From contig JACQUW010000212.1 of the NCBI GenBank assembly GCA_016210115.1, forward strand, positions 1-33,933: a stretch of 33,933 nt of DNA, written 5' to 3'. The stretch is from Deltaproteobacteria bacterium (GTDB taxonomy: Bacteria; Desulfobacterota; Binatia; UBA9968). The notes beneath the pieces are model-generated. The model worked only from the letters and a program-made list of their open reading frames with translations, ran no database searches and was not told the DNA's origin. Of the stretch, positions 22,992 to 31,204 are shown piece by piece (the first letter of the stretch is position 1; the number at the start of each line of letters is the position of its first letter). The translations under genes were made by a program, and so were the position numbers.

Positions 22992-25535
22992 TCAGCGCCA
23001 GTCATGCTTCGGATACTTGCGCTGCAGGTCCTGTTTGAGTCTCGGATACGTTTCACGCCAGAAAACGGACAGGTTCTCAGTAATCTGCACAGAGCGATTG
23101 TTTGGTGCGAGCACCTGAATGCGAACGGGAACGCGGCGGTTCGCAATCCAGACCGCGTCTTTGACGCCGTACAAATCCTGGATACGTGCCGCGATCGTGG
23201 GCGCCGCGTCGACGGAGTAGACGACCTTCACTGCGCGGCCGCGGGGCAACGCAAGCCGCTCAGGCGCATATTTTTCCATGGCCGCCTGTTGCTGCCGGGA
23301 GAGCCATGACTTAACAACCGGCCAGACAGGTCTATCTTTGATTTCATTGTAGCTGATCGCCCGGTGGCAAATTTGTTGAAGCATCGCTTCCCGGTCCTCC
23401 TCTCCGATGGCAGGCAATCCCAGCTCCGGCATCCATTCTCGCAGGCGGTTAACGCGCAGGATCCATTGTTCGACCGATTCGTTCCAATTCGTAAGGGCGC
23501 ATCGACCGGCCGCCACTTCGCGCGCCAGAATCCTGGTCGCCTCCTCGGCCGGTGGATTGTCGGAGAGCTTCTCTTCCAGAACAAGATCTCGGAACCGCTT
23601 CTCGTCCCGGACAAAGACCCGCCGCAAAGTCGTGTCGTAAACAACGGCATGGGCTTCATTGAAGTCCTCCGGGAAAAGTTCGCGCAACCATTCCTCCTCG
23701 ATTGCCGTGGCCAGATTCAGCACGATATTCAATTCGCGATCCTTACCGTTGCGGCTTTCCACCTCTCGCACCTCAGAGGCGATGAAAAGCGGAGCTTTCT
23801 GCACGACGCTCTCCCGGGCCAAGACGCCCCGTCGGCCATGGACCAGCTCACATCGCAGCGTGCCGGTGTTAAGGCGCCTGGCGAGATGATCGGGAAACCC
23901 AAGGAGCACGCAACGCTGCACCATTGCCCGCGCGAGAGGCTTCTCGCTGATGTCCAAGCCCTCGGCTGCGCCGATCCGCAAGAACTGCTCCAATAACGGC
24001 CCGACCTGGCGCGCTGCCTGCGCATGAATACCGAGCCGCCGGCAGCGCTCGGTGTCATAGCCGTTGCGCTCGGCGTACCGCCAGGCGCGCATCAGCACAA
24101 AGAAATCCGAGTCCCTCTCCGCACCGAACAGATCGTCGCGGGCGTCTTCTACCGGCGTTCCTTGCCGGCGCGCGAGCAAGTCCCGCCCTTGCGTTAATGC
24201 GGCGATCAACGCGACGGGCCGCACACAACGGTAGTCGTGCGCGGCCAGCAGCATCCGCGCATAGCGGGGATGCGCCGGGAACGCGAGCATGCGCCGTCCG
24301 AGTGGAGTAATCACTCCCGTTCTGCCGTGAAGGGCTCCCAAATCCGTGAGCAGCGTCTCGGCGCGTTCTATCGCGCGAGCATCGGGAACCTCCAACCAGG
24401 GGAATGTTCTCACGTCGTTCACACCACTGGCCTTGAGCGTCAGCATTACTTCGGAGAGATCAAGGCGTCTCACTTCGGGAAGCTCCTGGGCGGGGCGCCC
24501 TCCCTGTTCATGCTCTGTCCATAAACGCAGACAGTGTCCGGGCGCGGTGCGTCCCGCGCGACCGGCCCGCTGGTCGGCGGCGGCGCGGCTGATTTTTTCG
24601 ACCAACAACGTGTTGATGCCGCGATACGGGTCATATCGCGGAATACGCGCCAAACCGCTGTCGATTACGAGTCGAACACCGTCGATGGTGAGCGAGGTTT
24701 CGGCGACATTTGTGGAGACCACGACTTTGCGCCGGTCATATCGGGCGACCGCCGCATCCTGATCGCTTGGGGGCAATTCGCCGTGCAATGGAAACACGAC
24801 GAACGTCTGGCCGAGCGTGTCGCGCACCGCCTGAACGGTGCGACTGATCTCATACGCCCCTGGCATGAAGATGAGAGCATCGCCTTGGGGATGTTGGCAT
24901 ACCAGCCGCTGGAGCTCTTTGGCGGCAAGGGCCCAGATGGGCGCGTGACCGGCAGGTTTGGATAGATATTCGATGGCGACAGGATAAGTGCGGCCTTGGG
25001 ACGACAACACCGCACAAGGGTGGAGATACTTCTGAACCGCGGCGACATCCAACGTGGCCGACATAACGACGATAATAAGATCGGGCCGCGACGATTCCTG
25101 GATCTGCAAAGCGCGGGCGAGCGTGATGTCACCGTAAAGGTGCCGTTCGTGAAATTCATCAAAGAGGATCGCGCTCACACCCGTCAGCTCGGGATCGGTC
25201 AGCATTTGCCGAAGCAGGACGCCTTCCGTAACATAGCAGATGCGCGTGTCCGGAGAGGCAACGTTGTCCACCCGCATCTGATACCCCACCTCGCCGCCGA
25301 GTTTTACGTTTCGAGACCGCGCGACCCACGCCGCGAGCATTCGCGTCGGCAACCTGCGCGGCTGTAAAACCGTGACCCGGCCATTGCCCAGTAGCCCGCC
25401 ATCGAGCAGCATTTGCGGCACCTGAGTTGACTTGCCCGAGCCGGTCGGGGCGGTCAAAACCAGCCGCTTCTCGGTACTCAGCGTTTCGAGCAATCGCCGC
25501 TCGATTTCAAAAATAGGTAAATCCGGCTTCCGCAT
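22992..25535 (-). CDS. hrpB: ATP-dependent helicase HrpB
   Basis: The 847-residue DEAH-family helicase has Walker A APTGSGKST at 29-37, motif II as DEFH at 126-129 (the HrpB variant), the SAT-type motif VVMSATLDV, NVAETSLTIDGVR (motif V) and QRAGRAGR (motif VI). The C-terminal HrpB region follows, with YAPERLALPRGRAVKVVYSVDAAPTIAARIQDLYGV. HrpB is a conserved but poorly understood RNA helicase homologue. Its first 13 codons are duplicated, with mostly synonymous changes, at 27306 beyond the antiporter gene. The ATG at 25535 lacks a strong ribosome site. Confidence 0.95.
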   Translation of the reverse strand: MRKPDLPIFEIERRLLETLSTEKRLVLTAPTGSGKSTQVPQMLLDGGLLGNGRVTVLQPRRLPTRMLAAWVARSRNVKLGGEVGYQMRVDNVASPDTRICYVTEGVLLRQMLTDPELTGVSAILFDEFHERHLYGDITLARALQIQESSRPDLIIVVMSATLDVAAVQKYLHPCAVLSSQGRTYPVAIEYLSKPAGHAPIWALAAKELQRLVCQHPQGDALIFMPGAYEISRTVQAVRDTLGQTFVVFPLHGELPPSDQDAAVARYDRRKVVVSTNVAETSLTIDGVRLVIDSGLARIPRYDPYRGINTLLVEKISRAAADQRAGRAGRTAPGHCLRLWTEHEQGGRPAQELPEVRRLDLSEVMLTLKASGVNDVRTFPWLEVPDARAIERAETLLTDLGALHGRTGVITPLGRRMLAFPAHPRYARMLLAAHDYRCVRPVALIAALTQGRDLLARRQGTPVEDARDDLFGAERDSDFFVLMRAWRYAERNGYDTERCRRLGIHAQAARQVGPLLEQFLRIGAAEGLDISEKPLARAMVQRCVLLGFPDHLARRLNTGTLRCELVHGRRGVLARESVVQKAPLFIASEVREVESRNGKDRELNIVLNLATAIEEEWLRELFPEDFNEAHAVVYDTTLRRVFVRDEKRFRDLVLEEKLSDNPPAEEATRILAREVAAGRCALTNWNESVEQWILRVNRLREWMPELGLPAIGEEDREAMLQQICHRAISYNEIKDRPVWPVVKSWLSRQQQAAMEKYAPERLALPRGRAVKVVYSVDAAPTIAARIQDLYGVKDAVWIANRRVPVRIQVLAPNNRSVQITENLSVFWRETYPRLKQDLQRKYPKHDWR

Positions 25536-25612
25536 GACTTGAGGTCCTCATTAACATAATCAAAGAAAATGCGTGCGGGAGATACTTTTGAGGAATAGGA
25601 ACTGTTCCGCCT

Positions 25613-27241
25613 TTAAACCGGCGATTTCGATTCAACCGGCAAACCGGCTGCTTGCCACGCTTCCCAGCCACCGACGAGGGCGCGCGCTCTGATCCATCCT
25701 GCTTTCCGTAGCTCTCGCGCCACACGGGCGCTTGTCGCTTCATCGGGTCAAGCACAAAATACAAAAAGCCATGTCTGACGAGGCACGTCGAGCTCTCTGA
25801 GACGGTCAACGGCACGATCAGGCGGGATCCTGAGCGCTCCTTGCGCGCGCAGATCGCTGTTCGCCAGATTGTGTTCCGCCCGCACGTCGAGAACCAGATT
25901 TGGAGCGCCCGATTGCTGAATTTCCCGCATCTCGGCGATCGCGATGAGCTCTCCCTGCTGATTCCTGGTTACGACGGGATCTGAACTCAACGACGAATCT
26001 ATTGCAGTATCAACGGCGTTTGTGACACCCGCCTCCGGCACTTTTTCCGCACCTGTATCGCGCCCGAGCAACATTAACGAGCCTCCGTGGAGCGCGACAG
26101 AAAGCAACACGATAAAGCAACAGATGAAAAACAGAGGCTCAGTGCCGGGTACGGCGGCGAAGACCGGCAGCAAAATCAACAGCAGCGAGCTCAGACCGCG
26201 AGGTCCAAACCAGGCGATCAGGAGCCGGCTACGGTAATCGAGCCGGGTCCCCGCCAGGGAGATGAAAAAAGCGATCGGCCGGATCGACACCACGGCTAGA
26301 GCGAAGAGAAAGACTGGCCAGCTCAGCACGGTGAATCCGGTCCAGATCAGCGAAGCGCCGAAGAGAACGAAAGTAAACAGCAGCGTCATCTCAGCAGTGG
26401 TTTGGCCGTATTCAAGGAAACAATCGCAAAGCTCGACGTCCAGCGCGGCGATCGTCATCCCGGCGGCAAAAGCCGCGAGGAATCCACTGCCGTGAACCGC
26501 CTCGGCGGCGGCATAAGCCGCAAAGGCCACGCCCAAAGAGTAGATCGATTCATAGTCCCGGCGCACGCCCGTCTTACGGCGGATCATTTCCAGCGCGGCG
26601 ATCGCGAGTAGTCCCACGGCGATGCCGGCGGCCGGTCCTAAAAGAAAAAGATCGAGACCGATGCGCGCCCACTCGATCTGGCTGCGAAACCCACTGTGGC
26701 CGATAAACGACATTGCTACCAGGACGACGGGCAATAGGACGGCATCGTTGAGACCGCTTTCGAGCCGCAGCGCCAGCCGGACGGGGTCGGGAAGCCCGGG
26801 GCGGCGAAGCAGACCGCGCAGCATCACCGGATCCGTCGAAGCGAGGGCCGCGCCCAGGATGGCTGCAGCAGCAACCGGGAGTCCGAGCAGCAGCCATCCT
26901 GCAAGAGCGATGAGGCCCGCGCAGAGAAGCGTACCCGGGCCCAAAACCCGGAAAGCCAGCCCGCCGTGGCGGCGCACTTCCGCGATGCTGAGACTGACGG
27001 CGTCCGTGAACAGCACCAGAACAAGACTCAGAATGGCCACGACACGAAGGATCGGCGAATCCAGAGTGACATCGAGCAATCCCAATCCCGCCGGACCGAG
27101 CATCGCCCCGAGCGCCAGGAAGACACCGACCTGAGGCAGATCGCTGCGGTCGATGATTCCGGACAGCAGCGCGGCGATGATGATGACGGCGCCCACCAGC
27201 GCCAAAGTCAGCACGAAAAATTGCGGATTAAATATTTCCAT
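25613..27241 (-). CDS. CPA1-type cation/proton antiporter fused to a rhodanese domain; probable selenoprotein
   Basis: Conventional reading stops at TGA (25748-25750) after 497 residues, but the frame continues 44 more codons to a TAA. Residues 1-395 are a CPA1 (NhaP-like) antiporter with about twelve helices, the ASTDPV motif at 134-139, ESGLND at 161-166 (ion-binding Asn-Asp) and FGPRG at 345-349. Residues about 428-540 form a rhodanese domain: LVLDVRAEHNLANSDLRAQGALRIP, then FVFCA-(TGA)-PDEATSARVARELRKAGW and ALVGGWEAWQAAGLPVE. The TGA occupies the place of Cys in the family motif C-x-C-P-(N/D)-E-A-T-S-A, so I read it as selenocysteine 498 in a CxUP redox motif. Without readthrough the rhodanese would lack its last third. 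A SECIS-like hairpin follows. A nonsense mutation or a base-call error remains possible. The start ATG has no clear ribosome site. Confidence 0.75.
25717..25731 (-). promoter_or_regulatory. Candidate bacterial SECIS hairpin downstream of the in-frame TGA
   Basis: On the minus strand, GCGCC-CGTGT-GGCGC forms a five-base-pair all-GC stem with a five-base loop, starting 17 nt after the TGA. The loop contains G then U at 23-24 nt after the TGA, within the range known for bacterial SECIS elements, which present a G (often GU) in a small apical loop to SelB. Base pairing is direct observation; function is inferred. Confidence 0.5.
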
Positions 27242-27269
27242 GGAAGACTGCTAAAAGAAACCCTCGATC

Positions 27270-27306
27270 GCTCGATTTCGAAAACGGGTAAATCCGGCTT
27301 TCGCAT
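27270..27306 (-). pseudogene. Remnant of a duplicated hrpB 5' end
   Basis: On the minus strand an ATG at 27306 opens MRKPDLPVFEIER and then diverges to a stop. The intact hrpB at 25535 starts MRKPDLPIFEIER. Over 45 aligned bases (27270-27314 against 25499-25543) I count 39 identities, and the changes inside codons are mostly synonymous. The copy lies 28 nt upstream of the antiporter start, so the antiporter gene sits between two copies of the hrpB start. Confidence 0.75.
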
Positions 27307-27354
27307 CGCTTGAGATTACTTTAGCATATCAGAGGGGGCTTGGGGTCAAGGAGA

Positions 27355-27448
27355 TCAGACTTCGACGACCTCTTTAAAGATATTCTTTTCTCTGTTACTC
27401 CGGCAGGTCACGTAATAGTAGGCACGGGGTCCGTGGAGAGCGGATCAT
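27355..27448 (-). pseudogene. REP-associated (Y1) transposase fragment 1
   Basis: On the minus strand a short frame reads PRAYYYVTCRSNREKNIFKEVVEV before a stop. This matches the N-terminal pattern of Y1_Tnp/RAYT transposases (PGAxYHVxxRGNxxxxIF). A one-base shift separates it from an ATG at 27448. The rest of the gene is absent. It resembles the fragment at 30045-30140 at the DNA level. Confidence 0.6.
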
Positions 27449-27508
27449 ACCGGTTCATTGTATCGCAATGGTTACAAAATTTTTGCCGTAAACTAGCCGG
27501 AGTTGTTA

Positions 27509-27823
27509 TTACGCCGCGTCCAAGGGTGAAATGCGCTCAACCTTACTCTTAATCTTCCTTCTTGCCTCCCACAGATCCACCGCACGCTGAGCGTTCAACC
27601 AAAATTCAGGGGTATTGCCGAACAAACGAGAAAGACGCAACGCCATCTCTGGGCTTACTGCGGGTCGTTCCCGAAGCAATTCATTCACCGTCTGGCGCGA
27701 CACTCCAATGGCCTTGGCAAAACTCGATACGGTCAGCCGATAATCTGGCAGGAAGTCCTCACGCAGCATCTCGCCCGGATGGGTGGGGCGAACTTGCCTT
27801 TGCCTCTTGTTAGGAATACTCAT
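27509..27823 (-). CDS. higA: HigA-family antitoxin (XRE helix-turn-helix), no intact toxin partner
   Basis: The 104-residue protein has the HigA pattern: RPTHPGEMLREDFLPDYRLTVSSFAKAIGVSRQTVNELLRERPAVSPEMALRLSRLFGNTPEFWLNAQRAVDLWEA. It binds its own promoter and neutralises a HigB RNase toxin in complete systems. GAGGTG lies five bases before the ATG. In higBA operons the toxin precedes the antitoxin. Here only a short open frame lies upstream, ending in VELTDYH-stop 13 nt before higA. That end resembles the usual DYH terminus of HigB-like toxins, but the rest is interrupted by stops. The toxin therefore appears to be eroded. Confidence 0.85.
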   Translation of the reverse strand: MSIPNKRQRQVRPTHPGEMLREDFLPDYRLTVSSFAKAIGVSRQTVNELLRERPAVSPEMALRLSRLFGNTPEFWLNAQRAVDLWEARRKIKSKVERISPLDAA

Positions 27824-27976
27824 ATCGCACCTCGCATCAGTGATAATCTGTCAATTCCACGGGCACCTGGGCAGGTTCTCCTCCTGGATAACGTCTTCAG
27901 AAAGTGAGGCTCCGGCTTGGAGTATTTACCAATTGCCCAAAAGAAGGGTCGAAACCGCCGTGCGGGCGCTGCCGGG

Positions 27977-28693
27977 TCATTCACGCCAGAGGATGCTCTT
28001 TAACCCCTCGAGGAACGGAACGGTATCATCCGGCGAGTCTATGAGCGCGGCCACCCGCTCCATCAGCACCCGGGAGAACGCGTGGTCTGGCTCCTCGCCC
28101 GGCGCAGGCGTTACGTCCTCGAACTTGAGCGGCGCGCCGAACGTAACCGCCACCCGGCCCCAGGGCGTTGGCCACAGTCGGCCTTTCGGCCAGACCTCGT
28201 GGGACCCGGTGATCAGCACGGGGACCACGGGGACGCGGGCCTCGCGGGCCAGCAAGCTGATCCCCCGCCGCGTGGGCTGCAGCGCGCCGTCGGCGCTGCG
28301 GGCGCCCTCCGGGAAGATCAGCAGGAGTCGGTCGTCGTCGCGGACGACGCGGACGAACTCCTTAATCGCTTCCTTGTTGAAACCCTGGCGCTTGAGGATC
28401 GTGAGCGCATTGAGCGAGCGCACCAGACGGCCCAGTCCCGGCACCCGACCGACAGACGTCGTTGAGATGATCGTGATCTGCCGGTGCAGCACCGCGCAAC
28501 CGACCCAGACGGGATCGAAGTATGACGCGTGGTTGGAAGCCAACAGGGCACCGCCGGTCCGCGGCACGTGGGCCAGCCCGCGGAGCCGGAACAGGTAGAA
28601 GACCTTGACCCAGCACCACACAAGCGGGTGCAGCAGCGCATAGAGCACGCTGTCGCGGGAGCGGACGGCTTTCGCACCCCTCGTCGAAATCAT
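27977..28693 (-). CDS. 1-acyl-sn-glycerol-3-phosphate acyltransferase (PlsC-like)
   Basis: The 238-residue protein has the acyltransferase motifs: NHASYFDP (motif I, H-x4-D) near residue 48, LKRQGFNKEAIKEFVR, FPEGARSADG (motif III) and VPVVPVLITGSHEVWP (motif IV). A hydrophobic N-terminal helix would anchor it to the inner membrane. PlsC acylates lysophosphatidate in phospholipid synthesis, but members also acylate other lipids. The frame is open 85 codons upstream; I chose the ATG at 28693 because GGAGG lies eight bases before it and homology begins there. The gene is visibly more GC-rich at third positions than its neighbours, which may mark transfer. Confidence 0.88.
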   Translation of the reverse strand: MISTRGAKAVRSRDSVLYALLHPLVWCWVKVFYLFRLRGLAHVPRTGGALLASNHASYFDPVWVGCAVLHRQITIISTTSVGRVPGLGRLVRSLNALTILKRQGFNKEAIKEFVRVVRDDDRLLLIFPEGARSADGALQPTRRGISLLAREARVPVVPVLITGSHEVWPKGRLWPTPWGRVAVTFGAPLKFEDVTPAPGEEPDHAFSRVLMERVAALIDSPDDTVPFLEGLKSILWRE

Positions 28694-28957
28694 GCTGCCG
28701 CCTCCAATGTTAGGAAAGTGTAAGGTAGCCGTCAGAGTCTGCATCTGTCCTATGCTACTTGTCAATTGCTGTATACTGTCCCCGGAATTGCCCCCCGGTA
28801 GGGCTAGACATCTAGCGTCGATTGGAGTAAAGCCAACCAAGCCATACTGTGTAGGTTTGCGCGCTTCACCGGAAGTCTGCGCAAATCTCCGCAAGTGAAG
28901 AAATGATAGAAAGAATTTCCTAACGGACGGACGCCTTCTTTGAGTCATGTAATTCTG
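28694..28957. other. Divergent intergenic region
   Basis: This region separates the minus-strand acyltransferase from the plus-strand binding protein. On the minus strand TTGACA occurs at a plausible distance from the acyltransferase gene, but no good -10 partner is visible. I see no gene, repeat or RNA here. Confidence 0.35.
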
Positions 28958-29998
28958 ATGACATCTTTCTCCATTTTCTCCTCGCTTCGACTTTGCTTAG
29001 CCGCCGCCATAGCCGTCTTTGCTTTTCTGGGAGAGATCAAGCCAACCGTGGCCGCCTCGACTCTGACCAAGGTTGTGATCGGCTATCCAAGTCCCAGTCC
29101 GAAACTCGCACCGATCTGGATCGCCCAGGATCATGACTTCTTCGGAAAATATGGCACTACAGTGGACTTGGTTTTTGTGCGTAATACCCAGACCTTGATC
29201 GCCGGTATCGCAGCGGCCAACATCGATGTCGGGTACACCGGCGGAACTACTGTTCTGGGGGCGGCGGCGGGTGGGATGGAATTGAAAATGGTCTCTGCCT
29301 TTCAGAGCCGCGGGAGAGGATACCTGGTGGTGAGACCAGAGATAAAAACCCCCGCAGATTTATCTGGTAAACGTTTTGGCGTGCAAAGCATCGGAGGCAC
29401 TCTGTGGATGTACGCCATGCTTGCTCTAGAGCAGTTTGGGTTGGATGTTACGAGGGATCGCATTCGTATTTTAGTCATCGGCGACCAGACACTTTTAGTT
29501 CGTGCCATGGAAACGCAGTTGATCGACGCAACGGTTTTCACCTCCGGCACCTACAGTCTGAGTCTCGAACAAAAGGGTTTCCCCCTACTGGTAGAGATGA
29601 GACCATCGATGGCCACAACCGGGCTCGTGGTTAGCAAAAGCTATCTGCAGAGAAATTCCGAAACGCTTGAGAACGTCATGAAGGCGATGATGGAGGGGCT
29701 GATTTTCGCGCTGGCTCCCCGCAATAAATCCCAGGTGATCAAGACCATCATGGGACGACTCAAACTCTCCGATGCGTCTCTTGCCGAGGAGGGGTACGCG
29801 GCTCTCGTCAAGGATTTTGAGACCAGGCCTTACCCGTCCATCGAGAGTCTGAGAAGCCTACACCGGCTTATGCAACTGCAAAATCCTCGACTTGCCACCA
29901 TCAACCTGGCAAATCTTATTGACAGCACGTTCGTTCGCAAGCTGGACGAAAGCGGCTTTATTGGACAGCTCCAGGCACGCTATTCCGAGGCCCACTGA
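28958..29998 (+). CDS. NMT1/SsuA-like substrate-binding protein (orphan)
   Basis: The 346-residue periplasmic protein begins with a signal peptide (MTSFSIFSSLRLCLAAAIAVFAFLG, with cleavage near VAAS). The body has the family pattern: VVIGYPSPSPKLAPIWIAQDHDFFGKYGTTVDLVFVRNTQTLIAGIAAANIDVGYTGGTTV, then PADLSGKRFGVQSIGGTLWMYAMLALEQFGLD. No transporter subunits adjoin it. A TTG six codons upstream is in frame; neither start has a strong ribosome site. It ends in a terminator-like hairpin. Confidence 0.87.
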   Translation: MTSFSIFSSLRLCLAAAIAVFAFLGEIKPTVAASTLTKVVIGYPSPSPKLAPIWIAQDHDFFGKYGTTVDLVFVRNTQTLIAGIAAANIDVGYTGGTTVLGAAAGGMELKMVSAFQSRGRGYLVVRPEIKTPADLSGKRFGVQSIGGTLWMYAMLALEQFGLDVTRDRIRILVIGDQTLLVRAMETQLIDATVFTSGTYSLSLEQKGFPLLVEMRPSMATTGLVVSKSYLQRNSETLENVMKAMMEGLIFALAPRNKSQVIKTIMGRLKLSDASLAEEGYAALVKDFETRPYPSIESLRSLHRLMQLQNPRLATINLANLIDSTFVRKLDESGFIGQLQARYSEAH

Positions 29999-30038
29999 CC
30001 ACGCAGTACAGAGCGCGCTGAGCGTGTGGCCTTTTTTT
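29999..30038 (+). terminator. Rho-independent terminator after the orphan binding protein
   Basis: CCACGC just after the stop codon pairs imperfectly (one bulged T) with GCGTGTGG. An internal AGCGCGCT self-pairs within the loop, and seven Ts follow (30032-30038). Position and orientation fit the end of the preceding gene. Confidence 0.5.
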
Positions 30039-30044
30039 CCCGCC

Positions 30045-30140
30045 AACAAGCTCGTCTTTTAAAGATTTTTTGTGTCGTTACCTCGAGCAGATCACGTGAT
30101 AGCAGGCACCGGGATTGCCGATCCCTAGAGGCCGGGCCAT
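30045..30140 (-). pseudogene. REP-associated (Y1) transposase fragment 2
   Basis: On the minus strand an ATG at 30140 opens MARPLGIGNPGACYHVICSR, the typical start of Y1_Tnp/RAYT proteins (MARPLRI--PGA-YHV--RGN). A frameshift then breaks it; the next segment reads (R)GND-x-KKIF in another frame. The remainder is lost at the terminator of the binding-protein gene. It is a diverged copy of the fragment at 27355-27448. Confidence 0.6.
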
Positions 30141-30288
30141 ATTATGTGACGGGGCACGATCTGGTCAAAAAACGTTTGCTTCCCCTTTTCCTGCTCTGCC
30201 GACCCCTTAATTCTTGCCGCGATTTCCGCAGCCCTTCCGACCCCATACCTCCTCGGTGTTATCTTCCAGAATAATACTCGATATTTTT

Positions 30289-30313
30289 CATGTTTCCGGA
30301 ATTCCGGAACATG
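30289..30313. repeat. 25-base near-perfect palindrome
   Basis: CATGTT-T-CCGGAATTCCGGAACATG is self-complementary apart from one extra T. It contains a central EcoRI-type GAATTC nested in CCGGAATTCCGG. It lies in eroded non-coding DNA near the transposase fragment. It could be a dimeric regulator site or the end of a lost element. Confidence 0.45.
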
Positions 30314-30592
30314 ATACATAAGCCGGCGTGGAAGAGGGTCGCTACAGACAGTCGCGTCTCTGCCGGCTGCTCGGGATGCGATAGCATTCGCGGTCGTTCA
30401 GCTACTCGAGGAAAATAGAGAGCTAAACCCCAGCGAGATCGCCCGCGCGGTCGGCCGAGCGTCTAGCGGGTGAGCACCATGATGAGCGTTTCGACATTGA
30501 CACAAGATACAAGATCCCTGGCCTATTTCCTCTGGTATGGCTAGAATCAAAAATCCATAGATGCCACCTCCGTTTATTTAGACTGCCGGCCA
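30314..30592. other. Eroded non-coding DNA
   Basis: I see no intact gene here. AGCCGGC (30321-30327) and GCCGGCT (30362-30368) form a spaced inverted repeat. A plus-strand frame around 30380-30470 ends QLLEENRELNPSEIARAVGR, reminiscent of a helix-turn-helix fragment, but it has no start and stops shortly after. It is probably a gene relic. Confidence 0.35.
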
Positions 30593-31129
30593 TTATGCCA
30601 GCAGACCGCGACGCCGCAGCCTGCGAGTGTAGAGGAAGACGCAGCCCAGTGTTACCCAACCCAAGAACGCGCCGACCAGGCCTGAACCCCCCAGGGCCTC
30701 AGCCCAATTCTTCGTGAGCAGGTGTACGAGGGTCAGGCCAGTGTTGAGTGCCAGAGCCAGCCCGAATGCAGGCGCCGCGCTTTTGCGCAAACGGAATAGA
30801 AGAACCGCAGCCCAGATACTGATCAGCCCTACGCCAATGCTGGAAATGTAGTCGAGAACGCCCAAGCTGGCGAAGTACTCTTGCTGCGCGGCATTCATTG
30901 GTATGGCCCCGGAGAATACCAAGGCGAAAGACAGCAGTGTCCACCCGACAGAAAGGAGATAGAACCCGAAGATTACCCAGACCCATCTAGGCCGCTTGAA
31001 ATTGCCGCTGCCTGTCGAAGTTGACAACGCACGGGACGTCTCGGTCGCGCTCTGGGTGAGCGAGGCGCCACAGTCAACGCAGAAACGCGTGTTTGCTGCA
31101 GCTTCGGTTCCGCACTGTGGGCAAAACAT
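30593..31129 (-). CDS. Zinc-ribbon membrane protein of unknown function
   Basis: The 178-residue product starts MFCPQCGTEAAANTRFCVDCGASL, a CxxC-x(n)-CxxC zinc ribbon of the kind found at the N-terminus of many small membrane proteins. After a Ser/Thr-rich linker come about four hydrophobic helices (about 50-72, 92-113, 118-137 and 148-168) and a basic end (RRLRRRG). GGGGGAG precedes the ATG. It has no recognisable enzymatic motif. The ribbon probably sits in the cytoplasm as a protein- or nucleic-acid-binding module. Confidence 0.75.
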   Translation of the reverse strand: MFCPQCGTEAAANTRFCVDCGASLTQSATETSRALSTSTGSGNFKRPRWVWVIFGFYLLSVGWTLLSFALVFSGAIPMNAAQQEYFASLGVLDYISSIGVGLISIWAAVLLFRLRKSAAPAFGLALALNTGLTLVHLLTKNWAEALGGSGLVGAFLGWVTLGCVFLYTRRLRRRGLLA

Positions 31130-31204
31130 GCTTGCTCCCCCATTCAGCAGCCTGACACTCTGAAAGCTAACCGCTACCTGGGCGCTAGCTTAGCTCAATG
31201 GCCG

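Noticed and set aside
25507..25815. 102-codon minus-strand frame between the antiporter and hrpB
   Set aside because: It is in a different frame from the rhodanese continuation and gives no domain; the rhodanese frame explains this DNA.
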